A stretch of DNA of 64,000 nucleotides from Leptolyngbya ohadii IS1 (lineage in GTDB: Bacteria > Cyanobacteriota > Cyanobacteriia > Elainellales > Elainellaceae). A program made the position numbers and the translations under genes. This document shows, piece by piece, positions 17,279 to 24,849 of this stretch; position 1 is the stretch's first letter, and each line of letters opens with the position of its first letter. The DNA lies in the NCBI RefSeq assembly GCF_002215035.1, contig NZ_NKFP01000006.1, positions 3,005,080-3,069,079 of the forward strand, given 5' to 3'. The notes under the pieces were generated by a model. That model saw only the letters and a program-made list of their open reading frames with translations. It had not been told where the DNA came from and ran no database searches.

Positions 17279-17866
17279 GTGAGGATATCAGATGAGGCAA
17301 AGCTCAAGTTCTACCCTGTGGCGATCGGTATTATGGGCGTTTGTTTGCTGACGCTGCTCTTTACCCGGATCGACATAGTGCTGCCCACATCTCCCCCCCT
17401 GCCGACGGTTCCAGAACCCCCCGTTCCTCCTGCCCCTGTTCCTTCTCCCACGATCGAGCCTTCGCCTATCCCTTCTCCCAGTCCCACTCCGGTTCCGCCT
17501 CCGGTTTCCCAGTCTCCCAGTCCTACTCCGGCAGGCGATCGATCGGGCAGTCTGAAGGTGAGCAATCAAACGACCCATCCGGTACGAGTCGCTTTGCTAT
17601 TTCAGCAATCGGGAACCGAAAATAAATCCGCTGCGCCGCCCTATAACCAGCCCGTTCACTGGGATTTTGCGCCGGGTGAGGGGGGAAATAGTGGGCTGCT
17701 GATGTCTCTGCCGGACGGTGATTTGCAGGTGAAGTCGGGAGATGTGCTGATGGCATTTGCAGAGGACGGGTCGCGCCGATACTGGGGTCCGTTTGTGGTG
17801 GGCAGAACCAATTTGCCAAGCTGGAATGCCGCTCAGCGGGAGTGGACGCTCTTGCTTCAGCAGTAG
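17279..17866 (+). CDS. Membrane-anchored proline-rich hypothetical protein
   Basis: A 195-residue protein with an N-terminal membrane anchor (residues ~12-30), a long Pro/Ser/Thr-rich spacer (residues ~35-90) and a C-terminal ~105-residue domain beginning SGSLKVSNQTTHPVRVALLF. The spacer and anchor suggest an extracytoplasmic location. The start is GTG 17279, set by AGGAGGG about 10 bp upstream. The C-terminal domain recurs in cyanobacterial hypotheticals but I do not recognise a function. The proline tract is encoded by CCC/CCT-rich DNA. Confidence 0.7.
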   Translation: MRISDEAKLKFYPVAIGIMGVCLLTLLFTRIDIVLPTSPPLPTVPEPPVPPAPVPSPTIEPSPIPSPSPTPVPPPVSQSPSPTPAGDRSGSLKVSNQTTHPVRVALLFQQSGTENKSAAPPYNQPVHWDFAPGEGGNSGLLMSLPDGDLQVKSGDVLMAFAEDGSRRYWGPFVVGRTNLPSWNAAQREWTLLLQQ

Positions 17867-17966
17867 ATTATAGGTGAGATGATCAGGGGAGAGGGGAGGA
17901 GTTCCTTTCCCGGCAAACAGGGGCATACTCAGTACTCAGGGTAGCTGATAGGTAAAGGAATCATTG

Positions 17967-18437
17967 ATGGTGAACGAAGTCGATAACACGGTGAATCAAA
18001 ATTCTGATAACCTCCCCGACTTGCATAATCTGAATCGTTTCCTGCAAGCCCAGGAAGAGGATTTTACCCGTGCTCTCGCCGAAGTGAAACAGGGGCAAAA
18101 GCAGACCCATTGGATGTGGTACATCTTCCCGCAGCTGGAAGGGCTGGGATACAGCAGCAACGCTCGATACTACGGCATCAAAACCCTTGCGGAAGCCAGA
18201 GCGTATTTGGAGCATCCAATTCTGGGTTTGCGGCTGATAGAGATCACGGAAGCTGTCCTGAAAGTGGAGGGACGATCGGCTTACGACATTTTTGGCTCTC
18301 CGGATGATCGGAAACTGCAATCCTGTGCCACCCTGTTTGCGGCGGTTTCTCCGGTCGGCTCAGTGTTCGATCGCCTGCTCGATCAATATTTTGACGGTGA
18401 GCATGATTCCAAGACGCTGCGCCTGCTGGCAGATTAG
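17967..18437 (+). CDS. DUF1810 family protein
   Basis: A soluble 156-residue protein of DUF1810. Typical segments are HNLNRFLQAQEEDFTRALAEV, THWMWYIFPQLEGLG and YYGIKTLAEARAYLEHPILG. The family is widespread and its function is unknown. ATG 17967 was taken; a TTG one codon earlier is less likely. It stands alone between the proline-rich gene and the NDH-2-like gene. Confidence 0.88.
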   Translation: MVNEVDNTVNQNSDNLPDLHNLNRFLQAQEEDFTRALAEVKQGQKQTHWMWYIFPQLEGLGYSSNARYYGIKTLAEARAYLEHPILGLRLIEITEAVLKVEGRSAYDIFGSPDDRKLQSCATLFAAVSPVGSVFDRLLDQYFDGEHDSKTLRLLAD

Positions 18438-18556
18438 CGGGTCAATTCGCTAAGTCGGGCGGATTAAGAGCGTTGGCTGCGATGTCTAACCAAGACGACG
18501 AGCGGTTCTCGTTACAATGAGAAAAGTTGCCTCGTCAGTTGCCCGGTTAATTACCC

Positions 18557-19744
18557 ATGACTCAAACCCGTATTTGCATTCTTGGAGGGGGCTTTGGTGG
18601 ACTCTACACCGCCCTGCGGCTCAGCCAGTTGCCCTGGAATTCGTCGGAAAAGCCGGAAATCGTCCTGGTGGATCAGCGCGATCGCTTCCTATTTTCGCCG
18701 CTGCTTTACGAACTGCTGACAGGGGAACTGCAAACCTGGGAAATTGCGCCGCCCTACAGTGAACTGCTGGCAAATACGGGAATTCGCTTTATTCAGCAGG
18801 CGGTTGCCGGAGTCGATGTGGAGGCAAAACAGGTGAAGCTTCAGGACGGAACTGTCCTAGCCTACGATTCGCTGGTTGTCGCGATGGGGGGAGAAACGCC
18901 GCTGGATCTGGCTCCCGGTGTGGCAGAATTTGCGATTCCGTTTCGGACGCTGGCGGATGTGTATCGGCTGGAGGAACGGCTGCGATCGATGGAGGAATCC
19001 GATCGGGAAAAAATTCGGGTGGCGATCGTGGGCGGTGGCTATAGCGGGGTTGAGCTTGCCTGTAAGCTGTCGGAACGGTTAGGCGATCGGGGACGGATTC
19101 GCCTCGTGGAAGCCTCGGAGCAAATTTTGAAAACTTCGCCGGAATACAACCGGGAAACAGCACAGAAGGCACTGAGCGATCGCAAGGTCTGGATCGACCT
19201 GGAAACGCAGGTGAAATCGATTACTGCTGAATCAATGGTGTTGGAGTATCGCGGACAGACGGACGACTTGCCCGTAGATGTGGTGCTGTGGACGGTGGGA
19301 ACTCGTATTAGTGATGTGGTGCAGAATTTGCCGCTAAAGCACAATGAACGCGGTCAGCTTGTGGTGAATGCTCAGTTGCAGTGTGCGGATCATCCAGAGA
19401 TTTTTGCGCTGGGTGACTCGGTAGAATGCCGGGATGCCGATGGTCAGCTTGTACCGGGGACGGCTCAGGCAGCGTTTCAGCAGGCAGAATGCGCGGGCTG
19501 GAATGTGTGGGCAGGGCTGACGGGTAGACCGCTCCTGCCGTTCCGCTATCAGGCATTGGGCGAAATGATGACCCTGGGCAAAGACGATGCCACGCTTACC
19601 GGGCTGGGAATTCGGCTGAACGGTTCTTCTGCCTATATTGCGCGTCGGCTAGTTTACCTCTACCGGATGCCCACCCTCGACCACCAGATCAAAGTCGGGT
19701 TAAACTGGATTGCTCAACCGCTGCGGCAATTGCTGTCCCCGTAA
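18557..19744 (+). CDS. ndbB: Type II NAD(P)H:quinone reductase, NdbB-like
   Basis: An FAD flavoprotein of the NDH-2 family, peripheral to the membrane, passing electrons from NAD(P)H to a quinone. The FAD Rossmann motif GGGFGGLYTALRLS starts at residue 9, the NAD(P)H motif VGGGYSGVELACKLSE is near 157, and IFALGDSVE near 284. Cyanobacterial NdbB and plant NDC1 reduce demethylphylloquinone in vitamin K1 synthesis; this gene resembles that subgroup, but NdbA/NdbC cannot be excluded. Three near-copies of ATAATTTGTCC follow the stop, and a HAD phosphatase gene follows after 57 bp. Confidence 0.8.
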   Translation: MTQTRICILGGGFGGLYTALRLSQLPWNSSEKPEIVLVDQRDRFLFSPLLYELLTGELQTWEIAPPYSELLANTGIRFIQQAVAGVDVEAKQVKLQDGTVLAYDSLVVAMGGETPLDLAPGVAEFAIPFRTLADVYRLEERLRSMEESDREKIRVAIVGGGYSGVELACKLSERLGDRGRIRLVEASEQILKTSPEYNRETAQKALSDRKVWIDLETQVKSITAESMVLEYRGQTDDLPVDVVLWTVGTRISDVVQNLPLKHNERGQLVVNAQLQCADHPEIFALGDSVECRDADGQLVPGTAQAAFQQAECAGWNVWAGLTGRPLLPFRYQALGEMMTLGKDDATLTGLGIRLNGSSAYIARRLVYLYRMPTLDHQIKVGLNWIAQPLRQLLSP

Positions 19745-19801
19745 TTTGTCCCCATAATTTGTCCTCATAATTTATTCCCGTCATTGGTTTTCTGATTTTC
19801 T

Positions 19802-20470
19802 ATGCCCCTGAATCTTGCCCCCCTCGAACCCCGCCCCCAGGTGATTTTTCTCGATGCGGTTGGGACGCTGTTTGGCGTGAAGGGAAGCGTAGGCGAAATC
19901 TACGGCTCGATCGCCCGACAGTTTGGGGTTCACACGGATGAGGCATTGCTGAATCAGGCATTTTTCCACAGCTTTAAAGCCGCTCCGCGTATGGCGTTTC
20001 CGGGGGCAAGCCAGGCAGAAATTCCTCAGAAAGAATATGCCTGGTGGGAAGCGATCGCCTATCAAACCTTCTCTGAAGTGGGGGTGGTCGAGCAATTCTC
20101 GAACTTCGGGGAATTCTTCGCGGGGCTGTACGACTACTTCGCCAAGGCGGATCCCTGGTTTATTTACGACGATGTGCGGCAGGCGTTGGACTACTGGCAG
20201 TCGGAAGGCATTACCCTGGCGGTGTTGTCTAACTTCGACTCGCGCCTTTATCCCGTGCTGGATGCTCTGGGACTGCTCTACTACTTTTCCTCCGTCACGA
20301 TTTCAACTGAAGTGGGAGCCGCGAAGCCAGAAACGGCAGTTTTTCAGGCAGCGCTTGCGAAACACGGGATCTCAGCCGATCGTGCCTGGCATATTGGCGA
20401 TAGCTTGCGAGAGGACTACGAGGGGGCAAGGAAAGCGGGCATTCGAGCATTCTGGCTGAATCGCGGATAG
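19802..20470 (+). CDS. HAD-superfamily hydrolase (HDHD3-like subfamily IA)
   Basis: A 222-residue soluble HAD phosphatase. Motif I is FLDAVGTL, where the second Asp of DxD is replaced by Val, as known in this branch. Motif II is LSNFDSRLY, the Lys is in GAAKPE, and motif IV GDSLREDYEGA. The substrate is unknown. It lies 57 bp after ndbB on the same strand and may be co-transcribed. The 11-bp sequence GCTGAATCGCG is repeated around its stop. Confidence 0.85.
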   Translation: MPLNLAPLEPRPQVIFLDAVGTLFGVKGSVGEIYGSIARQFGVHTDEALLNQAFFHSFKAAPRMAFPGASQAEIPQKEYAWWEAIAYQTFSEVGVVEQFSNFGEFFAGLYDYFAKADPWFIYDDVRQALDYWQSEGITLAVLSNFDSRLYPVLDALGLLYYFSSVTISTEVGAAKPETAVFQAALAKHGISADRAWHIGDSLREDYEGARKAGIRAFWLNRG

Positions 20471-20486
20471 GCTGAATCGCGCATGG

Positions 20487-21038
20487 TTAGGACTGTGGTT
20501 TGCGTCGATAGTAAAGCTGCACGACCCCGCTCGGAAACGTTTTGGCTTCGGTTAACTCCAGCATCTGCGATCGCTCTGTGGGCTGCAAGAGCGGAATGCC
20601 TGACCCCAGGACGATCGGCATCAGCGACAAAATAAATTCATCAAGGAAGCCCCGCTGATAAAAGGCGGTTGCGATCTGTCCTCCTCCAACTAACCAGACC
20701 CGCTGGAGTTTCTGTGCTTCCAGCAGCGGCACGATCGCCTCAGGAGGTTGATGGGTTAAAGTCACTTCCGGCTGGGAAACCGGAATCGATCGCTGCGACA
20801 ACACCCAGCAGGGCTTGCCCGGATAGACCCATTCGCCAAAACTGCATACCTGCTCATAGGTGTGGCTGCCCATGATCAGACCGTCGATCGACTGATAGAA
20901 AGCCTCATAGCCGTAATCTTCGCCGCTATTTTCCTCGCTGTTATTTTCAAAGGCATTCAGCCAATCTACACTGCCGTCTGGAGTGGCAATATAGCCATCA
21001 ATACTGGCTGCGACATAGTAAATAATGTGCGGACGCAT
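20487..21038 (-). CDS. Dihydrofolate-reductase-like (RibD C-terminal domain) protein
   Basis: A 183-residue protein of the RibD C-terminal/YyaP-YwjB group. Visible are YYVAASIDGYIATPDGSVDWL, the nucleotide-site GLIMGSHTYEQV and VWLVGGGQIATAF. Members are NADPH-dependent reductases of uncertain substrate; this is not a canonical FolA. It is convergent with the HAD gene. Confidence 0.85.
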   Translation of the reverse strand: MRPHIIYYVAASIDGYIATPDGSVDWLNAFENNSEENSGEDYGYEAFYQSIDGLIMGSHTYEQVCSFGEWVYPGKPCWVLSQRSIPVSQPEVTLTHQPPEAIVPLLEAQKLQRVWLVGGGQIATAFYQRGFLDEFILSLMPIVLGSGIPLLQPTERSQMLELTEAKTFPSGVVQLYYRRKPQS

Positions 21039-21197
21039 TTTAAGAATTCGTTTTTGAAAGATAAAGAATTGGGGTGAAAATTGCCCGATCGCCTGAAATC
21101 TTCGGAATTTCGCTGCGATTACCTTGTAGGAAGCAATAGTTCCGATTCGGTCTTTATGATTGCTAGTCCCCCCAATTCTCTATCCAGTCTCTCACCT

Positions 21198-21446
21198 ATG
21201 CAAGCCACTCAAGAAACGATCGTCCCAATTCCCCCAGAGGCGATCGAAACCTACCTCAAATCGTTTATTCGATCCGCCCTGGAGCAAAGCTGCTCAAAGG
21301 ACTGCTCCCACCAACACGCAATGGAATTGCTCGATCGCGCCTGGGAGTCGCAAAAACTTCTGTGGAAAATGCGGCGAGAAGGCAGTCCAGTCTCGATTCA
21401 GCTGGAAGTCACTTTTTCGATCGAGACTCCGCCCAGCGAAAGCTAA
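21198..21446 (+). CDS. Small hypothetical protein
   Basis: About 82 residues (MQATQETIVPIPPEAIE onward) with a predicted helical middle containing a CSKDCSHQH cluster and a beta-like end LEVTFSIETPP. Upstream in-frame starts at 21156 and 21081 exist and none has a clear ribosome-binding site, so the N-terminus is uncertain. I do not recognise the family; it may be a cyanobacterial orphan. Its stop overlaps the stop of the convergent glcD gene (CTAA). Confidence 0.5.
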   Translation: MQATQETIVPIPPEAIETYLKSFIRSALEQSCSKDCSHQHAMELLDRAWESQKLLWKMRREGSPVSIQLEVTFSIETPPSES

Positions 21447-22927
21447 AACCGATCGACGTTCGGAAATTCTGTGGCGGCGATCGATTGGGCTGCTTCACCG
21501 CAGGTTCTTGGGGTGGGGAATAGCTTTTCTGGGTTTGCCAGTCCCTTGGGGTTGAACACCTGCCGCACCCACAGCATCGTTTCCAAGTCCGTTTCGCTAA
21601 ACATCGCGGACATGTAGCACTTTTTGTCTGCGCCAATGCCATGTTCACCGGAGATACTGCCGCCGACTTCAACGCACAGCTTCAGGATATCCCCGCCCAA
21701 CGCTTCTACCTCCTCAAGCTGTCCCGGAACCGCATTGTTATAGAGAATTAGCGGGTGCAAATTGCCGTCTCCGGCATGAAAGACATTAGCAACGCGATAG
21801 CCGTGCTTCTGGCTCAATGCCTCAATTTCGCGCAGCACGTATTGCAGTTTGGTACGCGGAATCACCCCATCCTGCACATAGTAATCTGGGCTGATTTTGC
21901 CCATCGCCGCAAACGCTGCCTTGCGTCCCTTCCAGAGGGTGAGCCGTTCCGTGGGGTCGGTGGCAGTACGGATATTTCTTGCGCCGTTCTGCCGACAGAT
22001 TGCCTCGACTCGCTCCCGGTTTGCCGCCACTTCTACTTCCAGCCCGTCCAGTTCGATCAGCAAGATTGCCGTCGCATCTCGCGGGTAGCAGTTGGTTGCC
22101 ACCACATCTTCCACGGCGTTAATGCTAAAGTTGTCCATCATTTCCATGCCGCCCGGAATGATCCCGGCGCTGATGATGTCCGAAACTGCCTGCCCCGCCG
22201 CTTCCACGCTGGTAAAGTCCGCCAGCAAGACGTGGATTGCCTCAGAGGTTTTCAGAATTCGCAGTGTAATTTCCGTAGCAATGCCCAGTGTGCCTTCTGA
22301 ACCAACAAAAATTCCTGTGAGGTCATAACCTGGCATTTCGGGGACTTTACTGCCCGTATCGACGATCGACCCATCCGGTAAAACCAGCTTTAGCCCCAGA
22401 ACGTGGTTCGTTGTCACGCCGTACTTCAGGCAATGCACCCCGCCCGAATTCTCTGCCACATTGCCACCGATCGAGCAAATAATCTGACTGGATGGATCGG
22501 GCGCATAGTAAAACCCTGCCCCGCTAACTGCCTGCGTTACCCAGTTATTGATCACCCCAGGCTGAACCACCACCCGCTGATTTTCCAGATCGATTTCGAG
22601 GATCTGATTCATCAGGGCAGTTCCGATCAGCACACAGTTTTCGATCGGCAAAGCACCCCCCGATAGTCCAGTTCCGGCTCCCCGCGCAATAAAAGGCACA
22701 TTGAAGCGATCGCAGATTTTAACGACTTCTGCCACCTGTTCTGTGGTGCGCGGCAAAACCACCACCGCCGGACGCTGCCGATAGCTGGTCAACCCATCGC
22801 ACTCATACACCAGCAGTTCCTCTTTGCGCTGCACCACGCCATTTTTACCGACCACGGCTTCAAAGGCTTTGACGATCGGCTTCCAGTCGCGCGATTCGGC
22901 GGAAGGTTGGGCTGTGAGTGTCACCAT
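21443..22927 (-). CDS. glcD: Glycolate dehydrogenase FAD subunit (GlcD family)
   Basis: A 494-residue FAD-linked oxidase oxidising glycolate (or lactate-like 2-hydroxy acids) to glyoxylate in photorespiration. The FAD-binding domain shows RGAGTGLSGGALP and SIGGNVAENSGGVHCLKYG; the C-terminal domain shows NVFHAGDGNLHPLI with metal-site His residues, and GSISGEHGIGADK. The single long subunit matches cyanobacterial GlcD1. D-lactate dehydrogenase is an alternative. With glycerate kinase at 15.8-16.7 kb the window carries two C2-cycle enzymes, not in one operon. Confidence 0.88.
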   Translation of the reverse strand: MVTLTAQPSAESRDWKPIVKAFEAVVGKNGVVQRKEELLVYECDGLTSYRQRPAVVVLPRTTEQVAEVVKICDRFNVPFIARGAGTGLSGGALPIENCVLIGTALMNQILEIDLENQRVVVQPGVINNWVTQAVSGAGFYYAPDPSSQIICSIGGNVAENSGGVHCLKYGVTTNHVLGLKLVLPDGSIVDTGSKVPEMPGYDLTGIFVGSEGTLGIATEITLRILKTSEAIHVLLADFTSVEAAGQAVSDIISAGIIPGGMEMMDNFSINAVEDVVATNCYPRDATAILLIELDGLEVEVAANRERVEAICRQNGARNIRTATDPTERLTLWKGRKAAFAAMGKISPDYYVQDGVIPRTKLQYVLREIEALSQKHGYRVANVFHAGDGNLHPLILYNNAVPGQLEEVEALGGDILKLCVEVGGSISGEHGIGADKKCYMSAMFSETDLETMLWVRQVFNPKGLANPEKLFPTPRTCGEAAQSIAATEFPNVDRF

Positions 22928-23108
22928 AGCGGCAGTGAAGGAGGAATAAGTGAGGACTACGTGAAGAGAAAATGCTGAAAGAACGCCTGAAAGAACGTTC
23001 TACCTGTGAGCATAGCAGATTCGTTCTCCCCGATTCGGTTGGGATTTCTTTAGGGAATGATTGGTTTACCCGTGTAGTTATCCGGACATCTCGCAGGACA
23101 TTATTTCC

Positions 23109-23879
23109 ATGTCACCCGCTCCTCGAATGCCTCAAAAGCTTCAATCGAAAAACCGCCTTGCATTCCTCTGGACAGTTTCGCTGCTGCTGAGCCTGCCGCT
23201 TTCAGCGCTGGCAGATACCGCTGTCCCAGTCGATCGTCTGCGTTCCCAGCTTCAGGGACGGACTCAGGTGCCGATCGTCCTGCCGAACCAACTGCCGGAA
23301 GCAGATGCGCTCTACTCTAACGTGGCGAGTGTGAGTCCGGGCGGCTACGAAATTAGCTTTACCTACACCCCCGACTGTCAGGGAACTGCCTGTACCTGGG
23401 GCTACTTCTCGGCGCAGCGCGGCGGCACGATCGACACCCAGCCGATCAGTCCGAGAGATACGATCGAATCTGTGACGCTGGCAAATGGGACTCAGGCACA
23501 GTTCACTAATTTTTGCGGCGCGTATTGTACTGCCCAGGCATCCTGGATTTCGCAGGGCGTTCTTTATTCCGCTTCCGTTAAAAATGGGCGCAGAGAAACG
23601 GTCGTTGCCCTGGCAAATTCTGCCCTGCAAGCGGTTCGCCCCACTTCCAATCCTTCCGCCCCGAACAATGCCACGCTGACCAGCCGCGATCCCGGTTCCC
23701 GGATTAATATTCGCGATCGAGCCAGTACGAATTCCCCGACTCGCCACTATGGTTTAGCGGGAGATGCGGTGCGCGTGCTGGAACAGGTGACTGGCTCCGA
23801 TCGGCAACCCTGGTATCGGGTACAGTTTGTCGGTTCTGGTGCAGCGGGCTGGGTGCGAGGGGATTTTATCCGGTTTTAG
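23109..23879 (+). CDS. Exported SH3-domain protein
   Basis: A 256-residue exported protein. A signal peptide (hydrophobic LAFLWTVSLLLSLPLSALA) ends at ALA. Residues ~30-170 form a beta-rich domain with three disulfide candidates in CQGTACTWG and FCGAYCTAQ. The C-terminal ~65 residues are a bacterial SH3 domain (RINIRDRAS, AGDAVRVLEQ, GWVRGDFIRF), often used for cell-wall binding. ATG 23109 or 23127 are both possible; neither has a strong ribosome-binding site. Confidence 0.75.
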   Translation: MSPAPRMPQKLQSKNRLAFLWTVSLLLSLPLSALADTAVPVDRLRSQLQGRTQVPIVLPNQLPEADALYSNVASVSPGGYEISFTYTPDCQGTACTWGYFSAQRGGTIDTQPISPRDTIESVTLANGTQAQFTNFCGAYCTAQASWISQGVLYSASVKNGRRETVVALANSALQAVRPTSNPSAPNNATLTSRDPGSRINIRDRASTNSPTRHYGLAGDAVRVLEQVTGSDRQPWYRVQFVGSGAAGWVRGDFIRF

Positions 23880-23901
23880 TCGGTCTTTTAGTCAGTTTCC
23901 C

Positions 23902-24696
23902 TTAGCGGAAGTTGTAGCCGATGCCCAAAATAATTCCGACTTCCGCATCGTCCGGAAAACTAACGTTGGCACTGGCGTTTGCTGTGAACTGGCTGGAAAT
24001 TGGCACATCGACCCCTGCCGTAATCAGCGGTTGAACAGAGTCATCGCCATCCGTAGGAATAGCAACCCCGCCGCCAATAAACGGAGCCAGCCCAATCCGG
24101 TCTTCCCCCACAGAAGTTGTGACTGCGATCGGGAAATCGACGGTGACGGGCACCAGGAAGGTTGCGCCATCGCCCACCAGAGCTGCCGGACGCAGGGAAA
24201 GATTGCGGGTTAAGCCCACTTTACTAATCACAGCAAAATTGCCCGTTCCTAATCCGCTGTCGCCACCAAATCCGATATTGCCGCCGATTCCGATGTAGCT
24301 GGAACCCGATCGCGTTGCCCGACCCGGATCGATTTCCTGAGCAAGATCAGTTTGAGCAAGATCAGTTTGAGCCGTATCCTGAGCAACGTTTAGATCGCCA
24401 GAGTTAACGTTCAGATTTCCGTTCGGATTGCCATTGCTTGAGCCGATCGCGTTTGGGGAAAGGGTTTGAGGGGCTTCCGGGGCAGCCTGCAAGCTGATAG
24501 CATCGGTTTCAGCAGAGCTGGGCGGTTGAACCGTTTCGGCATTGATGGCAGCAGGGATATCTGCCTGATTAGACTGTGGGCTAACTTGCAGCGATTCAGC
24601 CTGAGCCGACTGTCCTCCAACCGCAACTAAGACACCCGCAATACTGGAAATAAAGATCGATCGGTTGATGAGTTGCTTGAAGCGTTGCGTCGTCAT
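23902..24696 (-). CDS. Predicted outer-membrane beta-barrel protein
   Basis: A 264-residue exported protein. The start at 24696 gives MTTQRFKQLINRS, then a signal peptide ending QSAQA. A low-complexity Gln/Pro/Asn/Ala linker of ~100 residues, with the repeat AQTDLAQTDLAQ (a 15-bp DNA tandem), precedes a ~130-residue region of alternating polar/hydrophobic Gly-rich strands (YIGIGGNIGFGG, SKVGLTRNLSLRPAALV, GIILGIGYNF), the pattern of an 8-strand barrel. The function is unknown. An upstream in-frame start would add 11 residues. Confidence 0.65.
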   Translation of the reverse strand: MTTQRFKQLINRSIFISSIAGVLVAVGGQSAQAESLQVSPQSNQADIPAAINAETVQPPSSAETDAISLQAAPEAPQTLSPNAIGSSNGNPNGNLNVNSGDLNVAQDTAQTDLAQTDLAQEIDPGRATRSGSSYIGIGGNIGFGGDSGLGTGNFAVISKVGLTRNLSLRPAALVGDGATFLVPVTVDFPIAVTTSVGEDRIGLAPFIGGGVAIPTDGDDSVQPLITAGVDVPISSQFTANASANVSFPDDAEVGIILGIGYNFR

Positions 24697-24849
24697 ACGA
24701 AACGTACCTGGATAGATTTTCGGGAACATACTTCCAGGATAAAAAGTGAAACTTAATTTGAGAATGACAGGATGGATGAATGAATAACTTTTTGAGAAAA
24801 ATGTATCTAAAGCAGTAGAGAGTCGGTTGGACGATCGGCTTCTATCCAG